Made by a program: the position numbers and the translations under genes. 64,000 bases of DNA from Flavobacterium amniphilum. Its GTDB lineage: Bacteria > Bacteroidota > Bacteroidia > Flavobacteriales > Flavobacteriaceae. Shown here piece by piece: positions 45,214 through 54,878 of this stretch. The DNA is taken from positions 62,001 through 126,000 of the forward strand of contig NZ_JAMLJL010000001.1 of the NCBI RefSeq assembly GCF_023634845.1, read 5' to 3'. The notes beneath the pieces are model-generated. The model worked only from the letters and a program-made list of their open reading frames with translations. It was not told the DNA's origin and did not search any database. Within the stretch, counting starts at the first letter, position 1, and each line of letters opens with the position of its first letter.

Positions 45214-47151
45214 ATGAAAAAAACCACCCAAATCGTATTTTTATTATTTTCCCTTATTGGGTTCGCCCAAGAAGAGGAATTTCATAAAATGGTCGAAGCA
45301 GAAATGAAAACTGCTTCCAAAAAAATGGAACTCAGGATTAATCCCAACACGACTAATTATGATGTTACCTATTCCAAATTAGAATTTACCGTTAACCCAT
45401 CGGTTTACAATATCGTCGGAAAAGTAACCACCACTTTCAAGGCTTTGTCCAACATGACAACGGTTACCTTTGAACTAACAAACCAATTAACAGTTAGCTC
45501 TGTTAAAAAAGGAGTAACCAATCTTACTTTCACACAGAATGACAGTAACGAACTGATCATTACATTACCTTCAACCGTAACAACCGGCAATTCGGAAACA
45601 GTTGAAATTAATTACAGTGGTGCTCCGGCAACAGACAATCAGGCTTTTTCAACCGGTACACACGGAAGCAGCATTCCGGTTTTAACCACTTTATCAGAAC
45701 CGTACGGCGCTCTTGACTGGTGGCCATGTAAACAGGACTTAAACGATAAAATTGATTCAATAGATATATACATTACTGCTCCGTCGACTTATTTAAGCTC
45801 GTCAAACGGTGTTGAATTATCAAGAACGATCAATGGCGCAAATGCCACTACACATTTTAAACACAATTATCCAATCCCGGCTTATTTAGTTGCCATAGCC
45901 GTAAGTAATTATACCAAAAAAAATACAGGAACAGCAGGAACAGTAACCACTTTCCCAATTGTGGATTACATTTATCCGGAAAACGACAACGCCGCAAATA
46001 TTGCCAATTTGGCACAAACAGCTCCTATCATCAATTTTTATGAAACTAAAGTAGGCGCATATCCCTTTAACACCGAAAAATACGGACACACACAATGGAA
46101 CTGGGGAGGCGGAATGGAACATTCCACTAATTCCTTTATGGTTAACTTCAGCCGAGGGCTACTTTCCCATGAATTGGCCCACCAATGGTTTGGTGATAAA
46201 ATCACATGTGGTTCATGGAAAGACATCTGGCTAAACGAAGGAATTACTGAGTATTTATCAGGTTTAGTTGTGGAAAATTTCGACGGGGCAGCCAGCTTCG
46301 TTACATGGAAAGGCAACAAAACAACGAGTATTACAAGTCAGCCAACAGGGAACCTATACTTATATGACTCCCAACTGACTGATGTGAACCGCATTTTCAG
46401 CAGCAGAATTACATACAACAAAGGTTCTATGGTAACCAATATGTTACGTTACGTCATGGGTGATACCAATTTTTTCCAGGCTTTGAGAAATTACCAGGCT
46501 GACCCTTTATTAGCTTACAAATATGCTGTTACACCTCAATTCCAGGCACATCTTGAGGCTGTTCACGGAAGCAGTCTTCAGGAATTCTTCAATGACTGGG
46601 TTTACAAAGAAGGATATCCTATTTATGCTATCAATGCCTATAAATCAGGCGCAACGCAGGCAATTGTAACCATTAACCAAACACAATCCATCACAAATTC
46701 GGCACAAACCGGTTATGTTTCCTATTTTGAAATGCCAGTACCGGTACGGTTAACTTTCAGCAACGGAGCCACACAGGATTTAAGACTTAACAATACTTTT
46801 AACGGACAGAATTTCCTGGTGACAATTCCGGCCGGTGTAACCATTACTGCCGTTACTTTTGACCCGAATAAAGATATTATTTCAAGAAACAGCACGACTA
46901 CTTTATCAAGTGATGATTTCACCTTCAGTAATCATGTAAATTTATTCCCGAATCCTTCACGTGAATATGTGGAAATCGAATTACCTTCATATGCCACACT
47001 TCAAAAAGTAAATTTCTATACTGTTTTGGGCCAGAAAGCTTTTGAAAGCAATTCCAACAAAATCAATATTTCAGGTTTAAGCAACGGTATTTACAGCATT
47101 ATCATTGAAACCTCAGAAGGTAAAGCTCTTAAAAAATTTATAAAAAATTAA
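45214..47151 (+). CDS. M1-family aminopeptidase, T9SS-sorted
   Basis: 645 residues with signal peptide (ends IGFAQ). N-terminal beta sandwich (about 45-220). Catalytic domain with exopeptidase motif WGGGMEHSTN and zinc site HELAHQWFGD plus the second Glu in WLNEGITEYL (HExxH-x18-E). C-terminal ~75 residues are the T9SS type-A sorting domain (LFPNPSREYVEI ... ALKKFIKN). So a secreted or cell-surface aminopeptidase that releases N-terminal amino acids from peptides. Confidence 0.94.
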   Translation: MKKTTQIVFLLFSLIGFAQEEEFHKMVEAEMKTASKKMELRINPNTTNYDVTYSKLEFTVNPSVYNIVGKVTTTFKALSNMTTVTFELTNQLTVSSVKKGVTNLTFTQNDSNELIITLPSTVTTGNSETVEINYSGAPATDNQAFSTGTHGSSIPVLTTLSEPYGALDWWPCKQDLNDKIDSIDIYITAPSTYLSSSNGVELSRTINGANATTHFKHNYPIPAYLVAIAVSNYTKKNTGTAGTVTTFPIVDYIYPENDNAANIANLAQTAPIINFYETKVGAYPFNTEKYGHTQWNWGGGMEHSTNSFMVNFSRGLLSHELAHQWFGDKITCGSWKDIWLNEGITEYLSGLVVENFDGAASFVTWKGNKTTSITSQPTGNLYLYDSQLTDVNRIFSSRITYNKGSMVTNMLRYVMGDTNFFQALRNYQADPLLAYKYAVTPQFQAHLEAVHGSSLQEFFNDWVYKEGYPIYAINAYKSGATQAIVTINQTQSITNSAQTGYVSYFEMPVPVRLTFSNGATQDLRLNNTFNGQNFLVTIPAGVTITAVTFDPNKDIISRNSTTTLSSDDFTFSNHVNLFPNPSREYVEIELPSYATLQKVNFYTVLGQKAFESNSNKINISGLSNGIYSIIIETSEGKALKKFIKN

Positions 47152-47164
47152 TTCGGCATAAATA

Positions 47165-47199
47165 TTGACACAAAAAGTAAGGCGAAAACCTTACTTTTG
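47165..47199 (+). promoter_or_regulatory. rseP promoter overlapping a terminator hairpin
   Basis: TTG (47165-47167) and -7 box TACTTTTG (47192-47199). The same bases form the stem AAAAGTAAGG/CCTTACTTTT (47173-47198, loop CGAAAA), which could end the aminopeptidase transcript. Dual use is inferred. Confidence 0.5.
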
Positions 47200-47226
47200 T
47201 CGTTTTAATACCAAACAAATTTAAAA

Positions 47227-48825
47227 ATGATTCAATTAGCACAGATACTTTTCATCCTTTCGGTATTGGTTATTTTACACGAATTCGGACATTATATCAC
47301 TGCAAGAATGTTTAAGATGAGAGTAGAAAAATTCTACTTATTCATGGATGCAGGCTTTTCATTACTTAAAAAGAAAATCGGGGACACCGAATGGGGAATC
47401 GGGTGGCTTCCACTTGGAGGTTATGTAAAAATTTCCGGAATGATCGATGAGAGCATGGATACCGAACAGATGAATTCTGAGCCACAACCTTGGGAATTCC
47501 GTTCTAAACCGGCTTGGCAACGTTTAATCGTTATGCTTGGCGGAATCATTGTAAATATCTTATTGGCTTGGTTCATTTATTCGGTAACGTATTCAACAAC
47601 CGGAAAAAAAGTAATTTCGACTGAAAAAGTTCAGGAAAACGGTTTGGCTTTTGGGGAAGTCGGAAACAAAGTCGGTTTCAAAAACGGAGATAAAATTATT
47701 TCCATTGACGGAAAGAAATACGACGATTTCAAATTCGTGACCATGGCCGTTTTGTTTGGTGACAAAGTTGAAATTGAAAGAAACGGAAAAAAAGTTGAGC
47801 TTTTACTAACCGATGAAGAAAAAGGGGAAATCATTAAGAAAGAAGGAAGAGGTTTTGTGGCAGCGAGAACTTCCATCAATGGTTTCTTTGTTGATTCAAT
47901 CGGCAGAAAAGACACCGGTATTGAGCGTTTTGACCAAATCATCGGAGCTGACAATAAAAAATTCACGTATTCGGATGAATTGTCGGACGTATTCAGACAC
48001 AGACAAAACGATACGGTAGAATTAATCTTAAAGAGAGACGGAAAAGAAGTATTGGCCAAAGTAAAAATTGACAGTACGGGTAAAACGGGCATCAATACCG
48101 AAAATGTTATTATCAGTTTCAATTTGAATCTTAAAAGTGCTGTAATCGGAACCTTTTCAAAAGATTCACAAGCAGAAAAAGCAGGCGTTAAATTTGACGA
48201 CAAAATCCTTTCTGTTAACCACACCCCTGTAAACGATCTTATTGATTTCAAAAAACAATTGGACGAGATCAAACCTAACGGTACGGTTGAATTAACCTTA
48301 ATGAGAAACAACAAAGAGATTCCGGTAAAAGTTGCCTTGGATAAAAACAAAAAAATGGGCATTGGCTTCTCAGACAAGCAACTGGAAGAAAAATACATCG
48401 AAAGACACAAAATGACTTTAGGCAATGCTATTCCTGAAGCTATTTCACAAACCTGGGATATGTTTGCTTACAACATCAATTCATTTAAACTGATCTTACG
48501 CCCTAAAACAGGTGCGATTATGCAGGTAAAAAGTCCGATTGGTATTGCAAGACAATTACCGGACACTTGGGATTGGGAATTTATATGGAATTTTACCGCA
48601 TTGTTTTCAATCGGTTTAGCCTTCATGAACTTATTACCGATACCGGGATTAGACGGTGGACATGCTTTATTTACCATTGTTGAGATGGTTACCGGAAAAA
48701 AATTAAACGATAAGGCAGCAGGCTATGTTCAGACGGTTGGAATGATTATCTTGCTGAGTTTGATGGCTTTCACCTTCGGAAAAGACATTTACCAATGGGT
48801 GATGGAAGTCATCAGTAAAAAATAA
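47227..48825 (+). CDS. rseP: Site-2 protease RseP
   Basis: 532 residues. First membrane helix holds the zinc motif HEFGH (His18-His22). Two PDZ domains lie at about 125-215 and 290-385 in the periplasmic loop. The third zinc ligand is in MNLLPIPGLDGGH near 474. Intramembrane protease that cleaves membrane-bound anti-sigma factors and leftover signal peptides. It has its own promoter; the tRNA-Asn pair follows. Confidence 0.95.
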   Translation: MIQLAQILFILSVLVILHEFGHYITARMFKMRVEKFYLFMDAGFSLLKKKIGDTEWGIGWLPLGGYVKISGMIDESMDTEQMNSEPQPWEFRSKPAWQRLIVMLGGIIVNILLAWFIYSVTYSTTGKKVISTEKVQENGLAFGEVGNKVGFKNGDKIISIDGKKYDDFKFVTMAVLFGDKVEIERNGKKVELLLTDEEKGEIIKKEGRGFVAARTSINGFFVDSIGRKDTGIERFDQIIGADNKKFTYSDELSDVFRHRQNDTVELILKRDGKEVLAKVKIDSTGKTGINTENVIISFNLNLKSAVIGTFSKDSQAEKAGVKFDDKILSVNHTPVNDLIDFKKQLDEIKPNGTVELTLMRNNKEIPVKVALDKNKKMGIGFSDKQLEEKYIERHKMTLGNAIPEAISQTWDMFAYNINSFKLILRPKTGAIMQVKSPIGIARQLPDTWDWEFIWNFTALFSIGLAFMNLLPIPGLDGGHALFTIVEMVTGKKLNDKAAGYVQTVGMIILLSLMAFTFGKDIYQWVMEVISKK

Positions 48826-48848
48826 TCGTAAAAAATGTGCATTTTTTA

Positions 48849-48878
48849 TTTGAGATTTTAAAAAATCCTTTATATTTG
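48849..48878 (+). promoter_or_regulatory. Promoter of the tRNA-Asn pair
   Basis: TTTG (48849-48852), 18-nt spacer, TATATTTG (48871-48878): exact consensus spacing, 24 nt before the first tRNA. Confidence 0.65.
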
Positions 48879-48902
48879 CACTCGCTAAAAAGATATTAAT
48901 CT

Positions 48903-48976
48903 TCCTCCTTAGCTCAGTTGGTTAGAGCATCTGACTGTTAATCAGAGGGTCCTTGGTTCGAGCCCAAGAGGGGGAG
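48903..48976 (+). tRNA. tRNA-Asn (anticodon GTT), copy 1
   Basis: 74 nt folding as a full cloverleaf: acceptor TCCTCCT/AGGGGGA, D-loop GCTCAGTTGGTTAGAGC, anticodon arm TCTGA-CTGTTAA-TCAGA with GTT, T-arm CTTGG-TTCGAGC-CCAAG. The 3' CCA is not encoded (discriminator G then CAA). Confidence 0.97.
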
Positions 48977-49012
48977 CAACTTTTTAGCAAACATATTTAC
49001 CTTATAGGTGAT

Positions 49013-49086
49013 TCCTCCTTAGCTCAGTTGGTTAGAGCATCTGACTGTTAATCAGAGGGTCCTTGGTTCGAGCCCAAGAGGGGGAG
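49013..49086 (+). tRNA. tRNA-Asn (anticodon GTT), copy 2
   Basis: Base-for-base identical to copy 1 over 74 nt, 36 bp downstream, on the same transcript. CCA not encoded. A strong terminator follows. Confidence 0.97.
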
Positions 49087-49087
49087 C

Positions 49088-49120
49088 AAAAAGCCCGATA
49101 CTGAAGTATCGGGCTTTTTT
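49088..49120 (+). terminator. Terminator of the tRNA operon
   Basis: Stem AAAGCCCGATAC/GTATCGGGCTTT (12 bp, loop TGAA) followed by T-run. Confidence 0.92.
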
Positions 49121-49140
49121 ATTTCCACCATTTTGGAGAA

Positions 49141-49153
49141 GAGCCCAAGAGGG
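49141..49153 (+). repeat. 13-nt copy of the tRNA-Asn 3' end
   Basis: GAGCCCAAGAGGG repeats the T-arm/acceptor end of the tRNA-Asn genes, 55 bp past copy 2. It may be a relic of a third tRNA or of an integration attachment site. No second copy at a far end was found in this window. Confidence 0.45.
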
Positions 49154-49171
49154 ATTTGATACAAAGAGGAG

Positions 49172-49188
49172 GACTGCCACTGGCAGTC
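49172..49188. repeat. Short perfect palindrome downstream of the tRNA fragment
   Basis: GACTGCC-ACT-GGCAGTC. The rest of the 49123-49395 gap shows no gene. Confidence 0.5.
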
Positions 49189-49395
49189 AGGTACAAATTA
49201 CGAAAGAAAAGGCTTTTCACTAAACAAAGTAATTTGAATTCAATTTAAAATATTGCTCTTTTATTTTACTCTATATACTTTTAGCTTACATCCACCACTC
49301 CGAAACCATCTTTACCGGATTATGATTATCTTTACTATAGCATTTGTTCCTTAACTCAATCCCTGACGGAATTGCAAAACTTTTAAAAGAATCAC

Positions 49396-49878
49396 ATGAC
49401 AGGAAAAGAAAAAAAAGTAACGGCAGTTGGTCCTGATGAAGGTGAAAAAGTAAAAATGGCCGGTGGTGCCTACCGAATTATCTTGTCCGGGAAACAAACC
49501 GGCGGAAGTCATGCCGTGATCGAAATGTCTGTCCCTCCCGGTGCCGGCCCCAACCCGCACTCCCACCCGGACTTCGAAGAAACTTTCTATGTACTGGAAG
49601 GCGAAGTGGAATTCAAATCGGAATCCGGCAGTTATACCGCAAAGGAAAATTCTTTTATACGCATTCCAAAAGGCGGAACCATACATGGTTTTAAAAACCG
49701 GACCAATAGTAACGTCAGATTATTATGCACAGTAATCCCAGCAGGTCTGGATGATTTCTTTCAGGAAGCTTCTTCATTTATGACCTCAACGCCAACTGAA
49801 ACCGAAATAAAAGAAACCATGATGATACTTTCAGAAAAATACGGCGTAAAAGCATTTCCTGAAGATTACTTAGATTAA
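49396..49878 (+). CDS. Cupin domain protein
   Basis: 160 residues. A single cupin barrel (about 25-120) with motif 1 PNPHSHPDFEETFYVLEGEVEF (metal ligands in H-S-H and Glu) and motif 2 FIRIPKGGTIHGFKN. A C-terminal helical tail (LDDFFQEASSFM ... SEKYGVKAFPEDYLD) follows. Metal-binding, possibly a dioxygenase or isomerase; substrate unknown. The 3' third of the gene is duplicated as a remnant at 59983-60135. Confidence 0.9.
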   Translation: MTGKEKKVTAVGPDEGEKVKMAGGAYRIILSGKQTGGSHAVIEMSVPPGAGPNPHSHPDFEETFYVLEGEVEFKSESGSYTAKENSFIRIPKGGTIHGFKNRTNSNVRLLCTVIPAGLDDFFQEASSFMTSTPTETEIKETMMILSEKYGVKAFPEDYLD

Positions 49879-49946
49879 CCCAAAATATAAATACCACTTC
49901 ACTCCTTTTTGAAAAATTTATTTATTAGCCAAAACCAAACCGGTAC

Positions 49947-50852
49947 ATGAAAAAAAGCCTTACGTATCACCTCACCCTTTGGGTTCTTCATCTCAAGGGA
50001 ATCAAAAAAACATTCCGCAACAATCCCATCGATTATAAAAAATTAAGAAAGGAAGATGTTCACCAACCCAAAGGCCGCTTCTTTAAAAAACACAAAACAG
50101 GAGAATTCACCGTTTTAAACACTACCATCAGTGAAATAAAACACAAGGAAGACTCCGGCAAGCTTCTATTATTTGTACATGGCGGTGCATTTGTTTCCGG
50201 TCCTGCTAAACACCATTGGGACACTATCAAACAACTTGCAGAGCAAACCCATTTTACGGTATGGATGTGCAATTATCCCAAAGCACCCGAGAATAAAATT
50301 ACGGCCATAACGGAAAACATTGCAGCTGTATACCATTATGCCCAATCCAAATTCGGGCATGAAAACATTACCCTGATAGGCGACTCAGTAGGCGGCACTC
50401 TCATCACGGCACTCACCCAAGAGCTAATCCAAAGAAATAAAGCATTACCATACCATCTCATACTGATTTCTCCGGTCATGGACGCCACATTTTCCAATCC
50501 GGAAATTGAAGAAACCGAAAGAAAAGATCCAATGCTCTCCCAAAAAGGAGCCTTAAGCGCCAAGACAATGTGTGCAGGAGAAACAACACTTACCAACCCG
50601 ATAATATCTCCGCTAAACGGCAGCTTTGAACAATTCCCGAAAACCAGTCTGTTCCTGGCTGAAAACGACATTACCTATCCCGACCAAAAACTTCTGGCAC
50701 AAAAACTGAGGGAAGCGAATGTGGATTTCGAAGTGGTAACCGGAAAAGAAATGCCACATATCTGGCCCTTCCTCCCGGTAATGAAAGAAGCAAAAATGGC
50801 CTTACAACAAATAATAACACTACTAAATACCCGTCAACAATTGAAACTGTAA
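49947..50852 (+). CDS. Alpha/beta hydrolase, hormone-sensitive-lipase type
   Basis: 301 residues. Oxyanion motif FVHGGAFVSG, nucleophile elbow IGDSVGGT (Ser), Asp in AENDITYPD and catalytic His in MPHIWPFLP, the HSL/steryl-acetyl-hydrolase arrangement. No signal peptide. Hydrolyses esters; natural substrate unknown. It follows the cupin gene by 68 bp, and is followed by the first GTGGCAA/TTGCCAC cluster. Confidence 0.92.
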   Translation: MKKSLTYHLTLWVLHLKGIKKTFRNNPIDYKKLRKEDVHQPKGRFFKKHKTGEFTVLNTTISEIKHKEDSGKLLLFVHGGAFVSGPAKHHWDTIKQLAEQTHFTVWMCNYPKAPENKITAITENIAAVYHYAQSKFGHENITLIGDSVGGTLITALTQELIQRNKALPYHLILISPVMDATFSNPEIEETERKDPMLSQKGALSAKTMCAGETTLTNPIISPLNGSFEQFPKTSLFLAENDITYPDQKLLAQKLREANVDFEVVTGKEMPHIWPFLPVMKEAKMALQQIITLLNTRQQLKL

Positions 50853-50857
50853 TTTCT

Positions 50858-50953
50858 GTGACAAAATATTTTCTCTGAAAAAATTGTCACGAAAAGTGTG
50901 GCAAAATTTTCTGTGGCAATTTTTTTTGCCACAAAAAGAATTGCCACACTTTT
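50858..50953. repeat. GTGGCAA/TTGCCAC repeat cluster 1 (nested hairpin)
   Basis: A GTGACAA...TTGTCAC pair (19-nt spacer) is followed by a nested palindrome. Outer arms AAAAGTGTGGCAA (50892-50904) and TTGCCACACTTTT (50941-50953); inner arms TGTGGCAA (50912-50919) and TTGCCACA (50926-50933). Read as interleaved pairs, both spacers are 21 nt. The T-run makes it usable as a terminator for the hydrolase gene. Confidence 0.92.
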
Positions 50954-50977
50954 TTAAAACATCTATCTAAAAAACAA

Positions 50978-51053
50978 CACCGAGTAAAAGATTACTCTCT
51001 TTCATTTGACTCTACATCCCCAACTTACATTCTTTACATTAAAACACTCGGTG
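50978..51053. repeat. Inverted 8-mers CACCGAGT ... ACTCGGTG
   Basis: Exact complements at 50978-50985 and 51046-51053, 60 bp apart, in the 470-bp gap before the RHS locus. No gene is visible in this gap. Confidence 0.4.
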
Positions 51054-51180
51054 AGTCCAATTAAATCATTGCATAATTTTAAAAGAAAAATATCCTTAAA
51101 ATCGTAATTCACTGTTTATATGTCACTTAAAAGCAATCTTGCTTTATGAAAAAATATGCAGTATAAGTCTTACAATTTTA

Positions 51181-51188
51181 TATATTTG
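51181..51188 (+). promoter_or_regulatory. Candidate -7 box of the RHS locus
   Basis: TATATTTG matches TAnnTTTG, giving a leader of about 130 nt before the ATG at 51323. Confidence 0.4.
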
Positions 51189-51322
51189 CGTTTTTATTTT
51201 GATTTGGTATAAATAAAAATAAAAAGCATGTAGTTGTTACCCTCTTTAACTTCTATAAAAACAAACAAATAATCAACTAACAGGCTTAGAAAATAATTCA
51301 GCTTAATTTATTAATATAAAAA

Positions 51323-54300
51323 ATGAAGATAAAGATAATAACCTGCCTTATTATTGGCGCTCTTTTCTCTACAAACAGTAATGCACAGCGAGGCGGTATA
51401 ACGCCTCCATCAATTGAAGCATCTAGTCTTGGTATATATGGCGATATACCTGTGGATCTGTCAAAAGGAACAACCAATATTGACATCCCTATACATACTA
51501 TAAGTGTTGGCAATGAAAATTTCCCAATCACATTAAATTATAATGCCTCGGGAATTAAAGTTGACCAACAAGCCTCTTCAACGGGGTTGGGTTGGGTAAT
51601 GAATAATTCAGCCCTGGTTACACGTGTTGTTAATGGTCTTCCGGACGATCTGTACAATAGCCCTCCTGTCGATCTTATTGCTAACCCTAATTTGTCGTTG
51701 CATCCCTTTTATTATGAACAGCGTCAGTTTACTTCGTATCCAAAGGCTGGCTATTTTTATTCAAAGGAAGAAGTCAATTCTGTAATGGATCTTTCGAGTT
51801 CTGTATTAAGCTATAATAACAACGGTGGTTTTGGTTCAGTTAGTTACTCTGATGTCGCTATGACGGCAGCACAAAAACAAACCATGCGTAAGTTAGCCAT
51901 GGGTGCCCTCGATTCAGAACCGGATGAATTTTATTTTAACTTATTTGGCGTCAGCGGAAAATTCATTTTTGATGCGGATAAGAACATCCACTTACTTTCC
52001 AAATCACCAATGACAATTATTCCTACCATTACTGCTTCAGGAATTGAAAAATTTAAGATTATAACTCCTTCAGGAGTAACGTATCATTTTGAGTTAAAAG
52101 AAACAACACAAAATCATCACATGAGTTTTTACCATGCCTACGGAAAACCTTCTAATGATTCTTCAATCTATAAGTATATCAATTATTTTTGGTATTGTAT
52201 TAATTGTGTTGCAAATTCTGAGGTTGATCTTGGGAGTTCTTTTTATAATTTTGACAACCCTACCAACATATTTAAAAATTATGACCCAAGACGAAAGTCT
52301 CCCACTTTTACTTCTACCTGGCGTGTGACCAAAATAGAAATACCGAGTGTTTCGGATATTCTTTTTAGCTATGAAAGCAGACGAGTATTGAATTTCCATC
52401 ATTCCAAAACGACTGAAGCAAATGAATGGCAGGCTCCAAGTCATGCACCAGCTAACGCTCCCGTTTATAATGGCATTAAAAAAGCTGGAACGGTTGAGAA
52501 CTATTCTGTAAGTGCTTCCATAACAGATGAAAAATTTCTAACCAAAATCGATTGGCACACAGGCAGCATTTCCTTTAATAATTTGGACAGACTGGATATT
52601 CCCGACATCAACATTAACGCTACCTATACTCTTAAAACATTTGAAGGCAAGCAAACTTTTGCACCACCTTATCAGTTTCTTTCAGAAAAATCAAGATTGG
52701 TTTCCGGCATTGAAATAACTGATATGCTTAAAGGAAATAAGTCTTTTAATTTTTCACACAGCTATTTCGAGACAGACAACTGTCCCACCACAGGTACCGT
52801 GTGGCAGGCCAATTGCAAAAGGCTTAGACTTGATGGGATTGTGATGAATGATGGCAGCAACTATAAATTTGAATACGAAAATCAGTTCAAGATTCCATCA
52901 CCAAACTCACTAAAAAAGGATTTTTGGGGTTATTACAACGGCTATGACAATACAGATGAAATCCCAACACTTTATTATTATTCCAGTTTATACGGGAACC
53001 TACAAGATTCTGAACATTTTTCTTGCTTTTCCATTTATCCGTTACAGGGGCCTTCGGTAACAATAAATAATGCACAGAATATGATTCCTAATATTAACTA
53101 CGCGAAAACTGGTACCCTTAAAAAAATCACGTATCCTACAAAAGGATATTCTGAGTTTGAATACGAACTGAACACATTTCTTCTGGATGGACAGGAAAGA
53201 CCAGGACCAGGACTTAGGATAAAAAAAATGAAACATAATGATTTGATCTCTCCCATTAATGAAATAACCTATTCTTATAAAAACAGCAGTGGAATCGCTT
53301 CGGGAAATTTACCAATGTTGCCTACGTTTACACAATTGAAACGAAATCCAATAGCTTCTGATGGTTCTTCAGCTGGAGATCTTGCCTCAGAACTTAGAGG
53401 TAAAGCAATATTTTACAGCACAAATAATAGTATAGGAAGAACACATTCTGTCGATTATAGTACAGTAACAGTTTCTACTGTCGGAAATGGAAAAGAGGAA
53501 TATGTTTTTGATGTACCCTTAAAAATTGGACAAAAAAGACACTTTAACACCAGTTCTGGATATGTTTTTGATATTAGCTTCCCAAAATTTAAAATTCATC
53601 CTGAGCACTGTGTTTACCATATGAGTAATGGGACAAGTAACTATCACGAACATTATTCTACTTTTGAGGTTTTAGATTATTTCCCTTTTGCATCTGTGCC
53701 AAATTACTCATGGAATACAGGACAATTGCTTCAAAAGCATACCTATAATGCTGCCGGGCAAAAAATAAGAAGTATTATAAATACCTATGATATAAGCGGG
53801 ATTGAAAAAAACTATTATTTCAAAACAGCAATTTCATATGCACATCAATTCCGTCCAGGATCCAGTGTAACTACCTCTCCTTCCAATGATATTACTGGTG
53901 AAAATACTAGTTTTAATACTCTTGGTGTAACAAGTTCGTATTTTGAGCATTACCTGTTTGAAGAAGGAACCTATGATTATTATTACACAAAACCATATTA
54001 CCTCTTTGCTTTCAAATCCCTAACAAAAACGGAAGAGATAAATTATATGGATAATGGACAGATAACTACTACCAAAGAAAATGGATATGGGACCGATTTA
54101 CAAATAAAGAACATCACAACATCTAGCAGTAGCAACGGGGAGAAAAATATTGTACGCTACAAGCACATTACTGATTTTGCCAACAATTCTTATTTAGGGA
54201 CTACAGCAATTGGCAATCCTATTGAAATAGTATATGAAAAAACACTTCCGGAAGATGCAACCCATTCTATTGTAACAGGAGGAGAAATATTCAATTATAC

Positions 54301-54877
54301 TAACAATTTAATTGCCAAACACTACAAATTGAACTCTGACAAAAAAATTTCCCGTAAGCTTTCTGACCTCAATTATACTGCGACCGGTTATTACAAAAAT
54401 TTATCGATAGATGGTAGCGGAAACATAGCATTTGATCCCTCATATGAATTGTTTTCGGAATACCTACAATATGACGCTTTTGGCAACTGCCTTGAATTCA
54501 AAACAGATTACGGAACAAAATATAACACTTTCATATTTGGTTATGATGACAAACTATTGGTAGCTTCAATACTAAACGGCACTTATTCTCAAGTAGGGGC
54601 ATCAACCAACCTCAGCAGCTTACGAACAGCAACCGGCAGTGCATTAAAAATACAACTTGATGCCATAAGAGCAGGCTTACCCGATGCGATGATAACAACG
54701 TACAATTATTTTGACAGGAGTTTTGATGGGTATTCCAAGTATAAATTGGAAAGTATTACAAATCCTCTTCAAAAATCTATCTTTTATAATTACTACAATA
54801 GCGGAAAGCTAAGATTTATAAAAGATAATAATCAAAAAGTAATAGAAGAATTCAAATACAATAATAAAATTAATTAA
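51323..54877 (+). CDS. Secreted RHS/YD-repeat partner protein
   Basis: 1184 residues with signal peptide (ends NSNAQ). The N-terminus (GGITPPSIEASSLGIYGDIPVDLSKG) and FPITLNYNASGIKVDQQASSTGLGW are those of the large Bacteroidota proteins found directly before DUF6443/RHS proteins. YD-like repeats appear near the end (YDAFGNCLEF, FGYDDKLLVASI, YNYYNSGKLRFIKDNNQKV). No T9SS sorting domain is seen. Function unknown; perhaps forms the outer part of the RHS shell. The next gene starts 1 bp after its stop. Confidence 0.82.
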   Translation: MKIKIITCLIIGALFSTNSNAQRGGITPPSIEASSLGIYGDIPVDLSKGTTNIDIPIHTISVGNENFPITLNYNASGIKVDQQASSTGLGWVMNNSALVTRVVNGLPDDLYNSPPVDLIANPNLSLHPFYYEQRQFTSYPKAGYFYSKEEVNSVMDLSSSVLSYNNNGGFGSVSYSDVAMTAAQKQTMRKLAMGALDSEPDEFYFNLFGVSGKFIFDADKNIHLLSKSPMTIIPTITASGIEKFKIITPSGVTYHFELKETTQNHHMSFYHAYGKPSNDSSIYKYINYFWYCINCVANSEVDLGSSFYNFDNPTNIFKNYDPRRKSPTFTSTWRVTKIEIPSVSDILFSYESRRVLNFHHSKTTEANEWQAPSHAPANAPVYNGIKKAGTVENYSVSASITDEKFLTKIDWHTGSISFNNLDRLDIPDININATYTLKTFEGKQTFAPPYQFLSEKSRLVSGIEITDMLKGNKSFNFSHSYFETDNCPTTGTVWQANCKRLRLDGIVMNDGSNYKFEYENQFKIPSPNSLKKDFWGYYNGYDNTDEIPTLYYYSSLYGNLQDSEHFSCFSIYPLQGPSVTINNAQNMIPNINYAKTGTLKKITYPTKGYSEFEYELNTFLLDGQERPGPGLRIKKMKHNDLISPINEITYSYKNSSGIASGNLPMLPTFTQLKRNPIASDGSSAGDLASELRGKAIFYSTNNSIGRTHSVDYSTVTVSTVGNGKEEYVFDVPLKIGQKRHFNTSSGYVFDISFPKFKIHPEHCVYHMSNGTSNYHEHYSTFEVLDYFPFASVPNYSWNTGQLLQKHTYNAAGQKIRSIINTYDISGIEKNYYFKTAISYAHQFRPGSSVTTSPSNDITGENTSFNTLGVTSSYFEHYLFEEGTYDYYYTKPYYLFAFKSLTKTEEINYMDNGQITTTKENGYGTDLQIKNITTSSSSNGEKNIVRYKHITDFANNSYLGTTAIGNPIEIVYEKTLPEDATHSIVTGGEIFNYTNNLIAKHYKLNSDKKISRKLSDLNYTATGYYKNLSIDGSGNIAFDPSYELFSEYLQYDAFGNCLEFKTDYGTKYNTFIFGYDDKLLVASILNGTYSQVGASTNLSSLRTATGSALKIQLDAIRAGLPDAMITTYNYFDRSFDGYSKYKLESITNPLQKSIFYNYYNSGKLRFIKDNNQKVIEEFKYNNKIN

Positions 54878-54878
54878 T

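Noticed and set aside
47631..48425. 264-residue minus-strand frame opposite rseP
   Set aside because: Antisense shadow; Ser/Phe/Leu-rich composition typical of reverse frames of Lys/Glu-rich genes.
49141..49153. Third complete tRNA-Asn gene
   Set aside because: Only 13 nt of the 3' end are present; no anticodon or D-arm upstream.
50892..50953. Cluster 1 as an ordinary terminator only
   Set aside because: It can end transcription, but the same half-sites recur with fixed spacing in places with separate terminators (60291-60324 and 62833-62862).
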